A stretch of DNA of 7,312 nucleotides from contig DGTH01000076.1 of assembly GCA_002393705.1 (NCBI GenBank), positions 790 through 8,101 on the forward strand. The letters run 5' to 3'. Below the pieces are notes generated by a model. It was not told where the DNA came from and did not search any database. It saw only the letters and a list, made by a program, of their open reading frames with translations. Of this stretch, positions 1 through 6,348 are shown in pieces. Made by a program: the position numbers and the translations under genes. Positions within the stretch are counted from its first letter, which is position 1, and the number at the start of each line of letters is the position of its first letter. Source of the stretch: Prevotella sp. UBA4341. Its GTDB lineage: Bacteria > Bacteroidota > Bacteroidia > Bacteroidales > Bacteroidaceae.

Positions 1-486
1 GCCGGCATCTTCTGCCACAACAACCCGTGGGTCATCATCGGCGAGACGCTGGCCGGACGCGGCAACGACGCCTGGAGCCACTACGCCAAGATACTGCCCT
101 CGTACGTGGAGGAGAAGTACCAGACGCTGCACAAGGTGGAGCCCTACGTCAACTGTCAGATGGTGGCCGGTAAGGACGCCTTTAAGCCTGGTGAGGGCAA
201 GAACTCCTGGCTTACAGGTACCGCTGCCTGGATGTGGCTGACCGTCAGCCAGTACATCCTCGGCATCAAGCCGCAGTACGACGGTCTGCAGATTGACCCC
301 TGTCTGCCCGAGACAGCCAGTGACTACACGGTGAACCGCAAGTTCCGTGAGGCGGAATACACCATCACCATTCACCCCAACGGCAGTCAGAAAGGCGTCA
401 AGCAGGTAGTGCTCGACGGCTCTCCCGTCGAGGGCAATCTCATTCCCTACTCCCCCGGTAAGCACACCGTCGAGGTAACGATGTAA
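1..486 (+). CDS. GH94 glycoside phosphorylase (cellobiose/cellodextrin phosphorylase-like), C-terminal part
   Basis: The frame is open from the first base and ends at TAA 484-486, giving 161 residues; the start and the catalytic aspartate lie upstream of the window. GH94 enzymes cleave beta-linked oligosaccharides with inorganic phosphate, giving a sugar 1-phosphate, usually in the cytoplasm. Visible family features are AGIFCHNNPW (residues 1-10), EPYVNCQM, then NSWLTGTAAW (about 69-78), QYILGIKPQYDGLQIDPCLP and a C-terminal beta region ending in GVKQVVLDG...HTVEVTM. His6 and Thr72-Gly73 sit where phosphate-binding residues occur in characterised cellobiose phosphorylases; this assignment is from memory of the family. 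GH94 members are usually around 800 residues, so about a fifth is seen. Acceptor specificity (cellobiose, longer cellodextrins, chitobiose, laminaribiose) cannot be decided from this end. The coding sequence is GC-rich, especially at third positions. The gene converges on the minus-strand paralogs and shares a terminator with them. Confidence 0.9.
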   Translation, partial: AGIFCHNNPWVIIGETLAGRGNDAWSHYAKILPSYVEEKYQTLHKVEPYVNCQMVAGKDAFKPGEGKNSWLTGTAAWMWLTVSQYILGIKPQYDGLQIDPCLPETASDYTVNRKFREAEYTITIHPNGSQKGVKQVVLDGSPVEGNLIPYSPGKHTVEVTM

Positions 487-527
487 CAAGAAAAAGGGTT
501 GCGAACTTTCGCAACCCTTTTTCTTGT
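486..527. terminator. Bidirectional intrinsic terminator between convergent genes
   Basis: A perfect inverted repeat has 20-bp arms at 486-505 and 508-527 with a 2-nt centre. Its GC core is GGGTTGCGAA/TTCGCAACCC, flanked by A5 on the left and T5 on the right, so either strand gives a GC stem followed by a U-rich tract. It begins at the last base of the phosphorylase stop codon and ends 13 nt before the stop codon of the minus-strand gene, so it can end transcripts arriving from both sides. Confidence 0.9.
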
Positions 528-540
528 TCCGTTTCGTGAT

Positions 541-3108
541 TTACTTAATCACGACCTTCTTGCCGTTGATGATGTAGAGACCCTTCGTGGGCTGAGCCAC
601 GCGGCGTCCGCTGAGGTCGTAATAGACACCCTCTCCTTCGGTGAGGGCCGGGGTGAGGCTCTTAATGCCCGTAGTGTCGTCGCCGAAGACGATGCTCAGC
701 GAAGCGGGTGAGCCAGCGCTCTTGTCTAACTGAATCCAGCAGCGGTTGGCGGGTATGGTGCCAGCCTCAGCAGCCCAGAGGAAGTTGCTGCCCTGCAGCG
801 TGTAGTAGTCGGCAGCCTCCAGGTCGGCAGCGGTGAAGGTCTTATCGGCCAGCGTACCCTTGAACTCGGGAGCAATGGTCACCTGTGTCGGTGTGCCGGT
901 AGCCACGCTCAGAACGATGGTAGCCTCGGTAGTGCCCTCGTTGTAGATGATGAACGGCTTTTCTGCATCTACCACCTCGAGCTCTGCACTCAGCACGGCC
1001 TTCTCTTCGTCAGCGTTCACCTGGGTGACGGTGTAGAGCTTCACGCCCTCCACGGCAGCCTTGACGGTGCGCTTCTTCTCCAAGTACATGGTCTTGAAGG
1101 CTCCGGCAGCGATGGTTACCTCCACCTCTTCGCCCTCCAGCTCCTGCTTAGCCTTGTCGATGGCATCCTGCAGGTTGTCAATGGCCGTCTGCACATCCTC
1201 GGGAGTAGCATTGGGGTCGTTCATCACGCCTTCAGCAGCAGTGATGGCATTCTCCAGATCGGTCTTTGCGTCTCCGTCCTCAAGCTGCTCAGCCAGTTCC
1301 TCTGCATCGTCAATGAGATTGTCGAGTTCCTGCTTATCGACGGTGAACTCTACGGTGACGCGCACGTTAGCCTCAGGCATGGTGAAGCTGATGACGTCGT
1401 CGGCGATGGTATAGTCAACATCCCTCAGCAGACCAATAGCGGGAGCCTGCTGCGGACCCTGAGCGTCCTCAAACTTTCCGTAAGCCTCCACCTTGATGGT
1501 CTCCTCGTTGAGCACGTAGCCCTCGGCGGCCTCAACATTAGCAGTAACGGCAACTCCTGCGTTAGCCGACTCGGCCACGGCACCCTCTACGTAGAACGTT
1601 ACCTGACCGTTTTCGGCAACTGATGTCAGGTTGAAAGCACCCGTAGCAGCCTCGTCGTTATCGACGTAGAATACGCCGCAGTACCAGTCGTCGTTGCCCT
1701 GTCCGTCGGGACGGAAGTAGATGCTGTGCGTGCCGGTCTTCTTCACGGTGTAGTTACCTGCTTCAGCACCAGGATACCATATATCGCCTGCGGTAGCAGA
1801 CTTGCCTACCACCTTCAGTTCGTCGCCAGCCGTCAGGCTGATGCGTACCAGCTGGTACTCACCGTCTTGTCCGGCATTCTCCGTAAACTTATAGTCAGCC
1901 GAAGCGGTCCAGTTGTTGAACGAGCCTACGAGATAGAAGCCATCCTCTACGGACTCGACCTCATCGTCAGAAACGGTCAGTTCGCCCGTTGTGGTGTTCA
2001 GCGTCACAGTGTGGGTACCAGAAATATTGACAATATAGTTATCGCCAGAGGGATACCATACAGACTTATCTTTATCTGTCACCTTCAGCTGATCGTCTTT
2101 ATTTAAATCGATAGAGATGCTGTAAATACCCTCAGCGGTAGCATCGGGCGTGAGCTTATAGTTGTCGTCAACAGCCCATTCGTTGAAGTTGCCTACGAGG
2201 TAGTATTCTTTTGGTGCTTCCGGAGCAGCCTGAACCAGCTCAGCATAGATGTAGCCGTAGTGCCAGCCGTCGCCACCCTGTCCGTCAGGACGGAAGTAAA
2301 CGTTGTAGTTACCGGCTACAGAAACGGTGAAGTTATTATCCATTCCGTCGGGGAACCATGTCTGCGAGGTGCTACCGGGAACGCTCTCCACGACTTTCAA
2401 TGCAGCGTTAGCGGCCAGGTCCATGTTGAGCATGTACTCCTCGCCTTCGGCTTCAGTGTTGAGCTGCATACGATAGTTCTCGTTGACTGTCCATTCTGTC
2501 ATGTCACCGACAACGTAATAGTAGCCGGGCTCAACTGTAGCGGCTGCATCTTGAATTGTAACAGAAGCTATCTGGAAACCGGCGGAATTCTCTGTAATAA
2601 TAATATCACCATCGGCAAGAGCTTTAAACTTAAATTCCGAATAATCTGCCAAGTCTGTCACTTGAGCAACGGCTGCTGTAGGATTGGATTCGTCAGCTTC
2701 ACAATTATCTACAGCCGTAAATAATGCACCTGTGCTGTTTTTACCACAAGCCTTTACTGTGACGGTCTGGTCTTTAAGAAGATTCTTCACAACAATTTTT
2801 GTTCCTTTGCCATTGCAATAGAAATAGTCATCAAAAAGCCTGAAGAAATTATTCTTTTCAGCAGAATTCTTGTACTGGAAAACAACGGAAGTACCAGTCA
2901 ACTTCAATTCGGAGTAATTACTGTTGTCTTTCTTTACATAATTAAAACTTCCGTTATCTCCGTTTGCAGCTTCATTAACTGTAAACTCACCTGTAGTAAA
3001 GGTAAAATCATCAGTGGTTTTTCCGCCAAGAGAAATTGTCTCTTGCGCATTCACACCTACTGCCAATAGCAGCAGTGAGAACAGAGTAAATAGTTTCTTC
3101 ATTTTCAT
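541..3108 (-). CDS. Secreted multidomain glycan-binding-like protein, downstream paralog (SusE/SusF-like repeats, FIVAR-like helices, C-terminal tail)
   Basis: An 855-residue acidic protein. Residues 1-21 form a type I signal peptide (KK, leucine-rich core, VNA cut before QE); a second ATG two codons in gives the same export signal. Residues 24-190 are a beta-rich domain ending in FQIASVTIQ. Three repeats of about 80-95 residues follow at 196-291, 301-381 and 390-484, each with YYLVG.FN.W, a central DELKVV-type strand, a WYP or WFP motif and a (Y/T)V..(A/T)G(N/T)(Y/H) strand. These resemble the starch-binding modules of SusE/SusF, so the inferred role is binding glucan or a related glycan outside the cytoplasm. 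Residues 491-589 resemble a 'bacterial repeat' domain with FTMPEANVRVTV. Residues 591-659 are FIVAR-like amphipathic helices, probably a stalk. Residues 661-810 are a beta domain of unknown role. The tail YYDLSGRRV...GLYIINGKKVVIK closes the protein. There is no lipobox and no catalytic motif. It follows its 849-aa paralog by 101 bp with a terminator between; no clear promoter was found. The exact ligand is unknown. Confidence 0.88.
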   Translation of the reverse strand: MKMKKLFTLFSLLLLAVGVNAQETISLGGKTTDDFTFTTGEFTVNEAANGDNGSFNYVKKDNSNYSELKLTGTSVVFQYKNSAEKNNFFRLFDDYFYCNGKGTKIVVKNLLKDQTVTVKACGKNSTGALFTAVDNCEADESNPTAAVAQVTDLADYSEFKFKALADGDIIITENSAGFQIASVTIQDAAATVEPGYYYVVGDMTEWTVNENYRMQLNTEAEGEEYMLNMDLAANAALKVVESVPGSTSQTWFPDGMDNNFTVSVAGNYNVYFRPDGQGGDGWHYGYIYAELVQAAPEAPKEYYLVGNFNEWAVDDNYKLTPDATAEGIYSISIDLNKDDQLKVTDKDKSVWYPSGDNYIVNISGTHTVTLNTTTGELTVSDDEVESVEDGFYLVGSFNNWTASADYKFTENAGQDGEYQLVRISLTAGDELKVVGKSATAGDIWYPGAEAGNYTVKKTGTHSIYFRPDGQGNDDWYCGVFYVDNDEAATGAFNLTSVAENGQVTFYVEGAVAESANAGVAVTANVEAAEGYVLNEETIKVEAYGKFEDAQGPQQAPAIGLLRDVDYTIADDVISFTMPEANVRVTVEFTVDKQELDNLIDDAEELAEQLEDGDAKTDLENAITAAEGVMNDPNATPEDVQTAIDNLQDAIDKAKQELEGEEVEVTIAAGAFKTMYLEKKRTVKAAVEGVKLYTVTQVNADEEKAVLSAELEVVDAEKPFIIYNEGTTEATIVLSVATGTPTQVTIAPEFKGTLADKTFTAADLEAADYYTLQGSNFLWAAEAGTIPANRCWIQLDKSAGSPASLSIVFGDDTTGIKSLTPALTEGEGVYYDLSGRRVAQPTKGLYIINGKKVVIK
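563..660. repeat. Direct repeat copy 1: near-identical 3' coding end (partner 3232-3329)
   Basis: This stretch matches 3232-3329 at an offset of 2669 bp. The first 65 bases are identical, and I count three mismatches over 98 bases. It encodes the C-terminal tail and includes the palindromic segment CCCTCTCCTTCGGTGAGGG, read on the minus strand as TPALTEGEG. Weaker similarity continues past both stop codons (GTTT.GTGATTTACTT). Confidence 0.92.
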
Positions 3109-3156
3109 AAGCTTTTATGTTTTTGGAGTTAATAGAATAAGTACTCAAGTTAGCAA

Positions 3157-3191
3157 AGAAAGGGCCGCGCCCCACGGGCGCAACCCTTTCT
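3157..3191 (-). terminator. Intrinsic terminator downstream of the 849-aa paralog
   Basis: Outer arms AGAAAGGG (3157-3164) and CCCTTTCT (3184-3191) pair perfectly. After a two-base mismatch the inner arms GCGCCC (3167-3172) and GGGCGC (3176-3181) pair around a 3-nt loop. On the minus strand the stem is followed by a T-rich stretch (TTTCTTTG). It starts 19 bp past the stop codon, so at least some transcription should stop before the downstream paralog. Confidence 0.8.
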
Positions 3192-3209
3192 AAAATATCG
3201 TTTAGTGAT

Positions 3210-5759
3210 TTACTTCAGCACCACCTTCTTACCGTTGATGATGTAGAGACCCTTCGTGGGCTGAGCCACGCGGCGTCCGCTGAGGTCGTAATAGACTCCC
3301 TCTCCCTCGGAGAGGGCCGGGGTGAGGCTGTTAATGCCCGTAGTTCCCTCACCGCCTACGATGGCGAGCGACGGAGCGGGAGCGTCACCACTCTTCGGCA
3401 GTTCAATCCAGCACTTGTTGGCACCAATGGTGCCTGCATCGGGAGTCCATACGAAGTTGCTTCCGTGCAGCGTGTAGTAGTCGGCAGCAGCCATGTCGTC
3501 AGCCGTGAAGGTCTTGGCGTCCAAGGTGCCCTTGAACTCAGGAGCTACGGTCACCTCGGTCGGTGTGCCAGCAGCTACGGCCAGCACGATGGTAGCGTCG
3601 GCCTGGCCCTCATTGGCAATGATGAACGGCGTCTGGCTATCAACGACGGTGAGCTCGCCGCTCAGCACAACCTGCTTGTTGGCTACATCGACGGCGGTGA
3701 TGGTGTAGAGCTTCACGCCCTCGACGGCCGTCTCCATGGCGCGCTTCTTGTCAAGGAACATCGTAGCATAGCTTCCTGCGGGCACGGTGACCTCCACCTT
3801 CAGAGCGTCGAGTGCACGAAGGGCAGCGATCATGGCATCGTTCAGTGCATCCGTTGCAGCAGCCACCTCTTCTACAGTAGCATCCGCTTTCTGGTCAACA
3901 GCCTTAGCGTTGTCGATGGCTGTCTGTAATGCACCCTTGATGTCTGCATCCTCAATGTTGTCTGCCAGTTCCTCAGCATTGGTGATGAGTTCCTCGAGCA
4001 CGCTCTTATCCACGGTGTAAGCCACGGTGATGCGAACGTTAGCCTCGGGCATGGTGAAGCTGATGGAACGAGCTTGTTCATTCTTCTGATACTCAACATC
4101 CTGAAGTACGCCAGGAGCGTTTGTCAGCGGAGTCTGAGCATCGGTGAACGAAGCGCAAGCCTTTACCTGGACGCTGCTCCAGTCAATAGCGTAGCCGTCA
4201 TTGGGCGTTACGACAGCCACAATCTGGTCGCCGGCATTGGCCTCTGTTACTTCGTTGTCGCCCAGCCAGAAGTGGATGGTACCGTTCTCGCTGACGGAGG
4301 TCAACTGGAAGGCGCCTTCTGTAGCGGGAGTCGTCTCCTCGTTAGTCAGATAGAGGTAGTTATATTCCCATTCACTATTGCCCTCGGGACGGAAGTAGAT
4401 GTCGTGCGAACCGGTCTTCTTCACTTTGTAGTTGTCGCCCTCGGCAGGATACCAAGTAGTAATAGTATTGTTTTCTACCTTCACAGCCTTTATCTCTTCA
4501 TCTTTGGTCAGGCTAACGCCGGTCAGCATATACTCACCGGCAGCAGCAGCATTCTCGACAAACTTATAGTCGGCCGATGCAATCCAATTTTCTTGGTCAT
4601 CCTTGTTGAACGAGCCTACCAGGTAGTAGCCGTCCTCAAGGGTTACCACGGGTTCGGGGTCGGGTTCAGTGGCCTCGTCGTCAGAGATGGTGTACGCACC
4701 TGTCTCAGGATTGAAGACGATTGTATGCTCACCGGTTACATTGATGACATATTCATTGCCTTCTCCCTCAGGATACCATGTTACAGTCTCTCCCTGAACC
4801 TTCACAACCTTTATACCTACACCTGCTTCGAAGCTGCCAGTATAAGTATAAGTATTATTAGTAGCGTCAAGCGTCATTTCCAGCCCCTGAGTTACAGCCC
4901 ATTCTGTTTCAGTAAACGAACCGACAACATAGTACTTGGCTTCAGCCACGGGTGTAGGGCTTTCCACCTTTTCTGCGTAGTAATAGAAATGCTCCCAATT
5001 GTTATTTCCCTCGGGGCGGAAGTAGATGTTGTAAGTTCCGGCCTCATTCACCTGCTGGTTGTTATCAGGATACCACTGATCGGTACTGGAAACAATCTTG
5101 AATTCGTCATTAGCTGTAAGCTCTACATTCAGAAGCATATATTCGCCTGCGTTATCTGCATTCTCCGTGAACTTGTAGTTAGCGTCATTCGTTGCCCATC
5201 CGTTGAATGAACCAGTGAGGTAGTAGTCAACGGTGGTGACGGGTTCGGTGGAGCCGGTCTTTGTTCCCGTTATGGTGATGCTATTAATACCAGCACCATG
5301 ACTATTACCAGGACTTGTAGCGTTAGTACAGGTAAAGACAAACACGGCAGAAGTCATAGACGGCGTTGGTTCAAAAGTAATGTCTGCTAAAGCTGTCGAT
5401 GCATTAGTACCAGCAGCCTCCGTTGTACCAACAGAAACACCGTCTATGGATGCATCAATCGTTGCTTTACTTCCACTTAAAGTTCCATAGCGACGTGATT
5501 TAATGGAAATCGTCACCTCACTATATCCGGATAAATCGAACTCTGGAGAAGTAATGTTTTCTTCATAACCAATAACAACACAGTCAGTTCTGCCTAAACC
5601 TGTACCAGTAGTTGACCATCCTTCTGTGTAAATCTCATTCTTACCATTAAACGTTGCAGAGGCGATGGTTTCCACCTCATCTGCCTGCATCCATCCTCCG
5701 CACAGCATGAATAGCATGCTGAGGAGCGAATAACGTAATAATTTGTAGTTCATAAACAT
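3210..5759 (-). CDS. Secreted multidomain glycan-binding-like protein, upstream paralog (SusE/SusF-like repeats, FIVAR-like helices, C-terminal tail)
   Basis: An 849-residue acidic protein. Residues 1-26 are a signal peptide (LLSMLFMLCGGWMQA, cut before DE). Cys20 follows Met-Leu and has no lipobox, so a type I signal is more likely than a lipoprotein. A second ATG lies two codons in; both starts keep the signal. Residues 28-168 form a beta-sandwich-like domain (ATFNG...GWSTTG...SPEFDLSGY...GINSITITGT) that recalls secreted carbohydrate-binding or jelly-roll domains and is not alignable by eye with the N-terminus of the downstream paralog. Residues 178-264, 275-360 and 377-473 are three SusE/SusF-like repeats with YYLTGSFNGW-type starts and WYP motifs. 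The first and third end in IYFRPEG plus aromatics; the middle one ends in FNPETGAYTISDDE. Residues 484-582 are the 'bacterial repeat' domain, 583-655 FIVAR-like helices, 657-800 the C-terminal beta domain, and the tail ends GLYIINGKKVVLK. Glycan binding at the cell surface is inferred from domain resemblance. A good Bacteroidota promoter lies upstream. Confidence 0.88.
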   Translation of the reverse strand: MFMNYKLLRYSLLSMLFMLCGGWMQADEVETIASATFNGKNEIYTEGWSTTGTGLGRTDCVVIGYEENITSPEFDLSGYSEVTISIKSRRYGTLSGSKATIDASIDGVSVGTTEAAGTNASTALADITFEPTPSMTSAVFVFTCTNATSPGNSHGAGINSITITGTKTGSTEPVTTVDYYLTGSFNGWATNDANYKFTENADNAGEYMLLNVELTANDEFKIVSSTDQWYPDNNQQVNEAGTYNIYFRPEGNNNWEHFYYYAEKVESPTPVAEAKYYVVGSFTETEWAVTQGLEMTLDATNNTYTYTGSFEAGVGIKVVKVQGETVTWYPEGEGNEYVINVTGEHTIVFNPETGAYTISDDEATEPDPEPVVTLEDGYYLVGSFNKDDQENWIASADYKFVENAAAAGEYMLTGVSLTKDEEIKAVKVENNTITTWYPAEGDNYKVKKTGSHDIYFRPEGNSEWEYNYLYLTNEETTPATEGAFQLTSVSENGTIHFWLGDNEVTEANAGDQIVAVVTPNDGYAIDWSSVQVKACASFTDAQTPLTNAPGVLQDVEYQKNEQARSISFTMPEANVRITVAYTVDKSVLEELITNAEELADNIEDADIKGALQTAIDNAKAVDQKADATVEEVAAATDALNDAMIAALRALDALKVEVTVPAGSYATMFLDKKRAMETAVEGVKLYTITAVDVANKQVVLSGELTVVDSQTPFIIANEGQADATIVLAVAAGTPTEVTVAPEFKGTLDAKTFTADDMAAADYYTLHGSNFVWTPDAGTIGANKCWIELPKSGDAPAPSLAIVGGEGTTGINSLTPALSEGEGVYYDLSGRRVAQPTKGLYIINGKKVVLK
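3232..3329. repeat. Direct repeat copy 2: near-identical 3' coding end (partner 563-660)
   Basis: Second copy of the 98-bp repeat. Here the palindromic part is the more regular CCCTCTCCCTCGGAGAGGG (minus-strand reading TPALSEGEG). This is close to GC-rich palindromes that occur as dispersed repeats in many bacterial genomes. The rest of the two genes has diverged much more than this end. Confidence 0.92.
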
Positions 5760-5827
5760 TTAGTTTTAAGTTAATATTAATTGAATTGATAGGTTTCCTG
5801 CTTAGTAGTAGAATTCAAAAATCGGTA

Positions 5828-5859
5828 CAAATATAGTGATTAATCGTGAAAAATGCAAG
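5828..5859 (-). promoter_or_regulatory. Bacteroidota-type promoter (-7 and -33 boxes) for the 849-aa paralog
   Basis: On the minus strand TATATTTG (5835-5828) fits the Bacteroidota -7 consensus TAnnTTTG exactly. Twenty bases upstream is CTTG (5859-5856), three of four matches to the -33 TTTG box. A transcription start near 5820 would give a leader of about 60 nt that is very A/T-rich and has no Shine-Dalgarno sequence, as is usual in this phylum. A/T-rich runs lie just upstream (5861-5877 and 5891-5897). Confidence 0.75.
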
Positions 5860-6163
5860 GAAAAAGGAGCAAAAAAACGTTAACGAGCGCAAAAAAACTG
5901 CTTAATCGTTTGCACAATGCGCCGTTTTACACTTATTCTTTTTCGCCAATGTGTTGATAGATTCCCGCCAACTGTCAGCCCCCTTACCAGCTCACCTATA
6001 CCGCTCCCCCTCTTAGATTAGAGGAGGCAGGGGGCGTTGAACTCTTCGGGGAACGTCAGAAATCCCGGACACTTACCACCTCATTAACTCTATCCTATCC
6101 TAAGCCCAAGGTTCAATTCCTGAAACTGCACAATTTTGAGAAAAAAAGTTTGAAAAAGTCGAA
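5860..6163. other. Gene-free intergenic stretch
   Basis: No convincing coding frame was seen on either strand. It holds A-rich runs next to the promoter, an 8-bp palindrome CGTTAACG (5878-5885), and a GC-rich imperfect palindrome at 6001-6036. The remainder, 6037-6163, shows no structure I can support. No tRNA or other RNA gene was recognised. Confidence 0.6.
6001..6036. repeat. GC-rich imperfect palindrome, dispersed-repeat type
   Basis: CCTCT (6009-6013) pairs with AGAGG (6020-6024) around a 6-nt loop, and the outer CCC (6006-6008) can pair with bases of the GGGGG run (6030-6034) across a short asymmetric bulge. It resembles in style the C-run/G-run palindromes at 6717-6757 and 7121-7158 but is not the same sequence. 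Confidence 0.55.
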
Positions 6164-6221
6164 AAACCGACGCGCTTCACTCAAACAGTCTGTCAATCAA
6201 TCGTTTAAAGCGCGTCGGTTT
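6164..6221 (-). terminator. Long-loop hairpin with T-rich tail, probable terminator downstream of the cysteine-rich gene
   Basis: AAACCGACGCGCTT (6164-6177) and its exact reverse complement (6208-6221) form a 14-bp stem with a 30-nt loop. On the minus strand it is followed by GGTTTTTCGACTTTTTC and further T runs, which suits an intrinsic terminator about 130 nt past the stop of the 6349-6669 gene. The loop is longer than usual. On the plus strand the following TTTGTTGTTTTC is a weaker U-tract. Confidence 0.6.
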
Positions 6222-6249
6222 GTTGTTTTCGGAAACCCAAACCGACGCG
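6164..6249 (-). promoter_or_regulatory. Three mutually complementary segments in attenuator-like order
   Basis: Read on the minus strand, segment 1 (6249-6239, CGCGTCGGTTT) can pair over 11 bp with segment 2 (6221-6208, AAACCGACGCGCTT). Segment 2 can instead pair over 14 bp with segment 3 (6177-6164), which leads into the T-rich tract. The two pairings exclude each other, which is the layout of a transcription attenuator. No leader peptide, ligand-binding fold or directly downstream gene supports this (the next minus-strand start codon is about 400 nt away), so the regulatory reading is tentative and simple repeat duplication could explain it. Confidence 0.35.
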
Positions 6250-6252
6250 GCC

Positions 6253-6338
6253 AGAGAAGTGCCGTTTCTCTCCAAGAGAAGTGCCGTTTCTCTCATAGAG
6301 AAGTGCCACTTCTCTCCCAGAGAAATGGCACTTGCTGC
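6253..6338. repeat. Four tandem 22-bp units, each palindromic or nearly so
   Basis: Units start at 6253, 6275, 6297 and 6319. Units 1 and 2 share AGAGAAGTGCCGTTTCTCTC and differ only in the last two bases. Unit 3 contains the perfect 19-bp palindrome AGAGAAGTGCCACTTCTCT. Unit 4 (AGAGAAATGGCACTTGCTGC) is degenerate at its right end. In RNA, units 1 and 2 can also fold using G-U pairs. The array ends 10 bp before the stop codon of the minus-strand gene at 6349, so it would lie in that gene's 3' untranslated region. Confidence 0.9.
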
Positions 6339-6348
6339 AACCGCTCCT

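Noticed and set aside
3109..3156. Separate promoter for the 855-aa gene in the short gap
   Set aside because: A TTTG occurs in the terminator tail, but 19 bases on only TATTAACT is found, which does not fit TAnnTTTG beyond its first two bases.
4074..5210. Long open frame (378 codons) on the plus strand opposite the 849-aa gene
   Set aside because: It lies wholly antisense to a gene with signal peptide, repeats and a clear paralog; its translation is cysteine- and isoleucine-rich without domain structure, as expected for an antisense shadow.
5690..5710. Lipoprotein signal at Cys20 of the 849-aa protein
   Set aside because: The residues before the cysteine (Phe-Met-Leu) lack the small residue required just before it, while a good type I site (MQA before DE) follows.
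5878..5885. CGTTAACG palindrome as an operator
   Set aside because: Eight bases is too short to separate from chance, and no second copy or known regulator site was recognised nearby.
6253..6338. CRISPR array
   Set aside because: The 22-bp units are directly adjacent, with no unique spacers of about 30 bp, and no cas genes are present.
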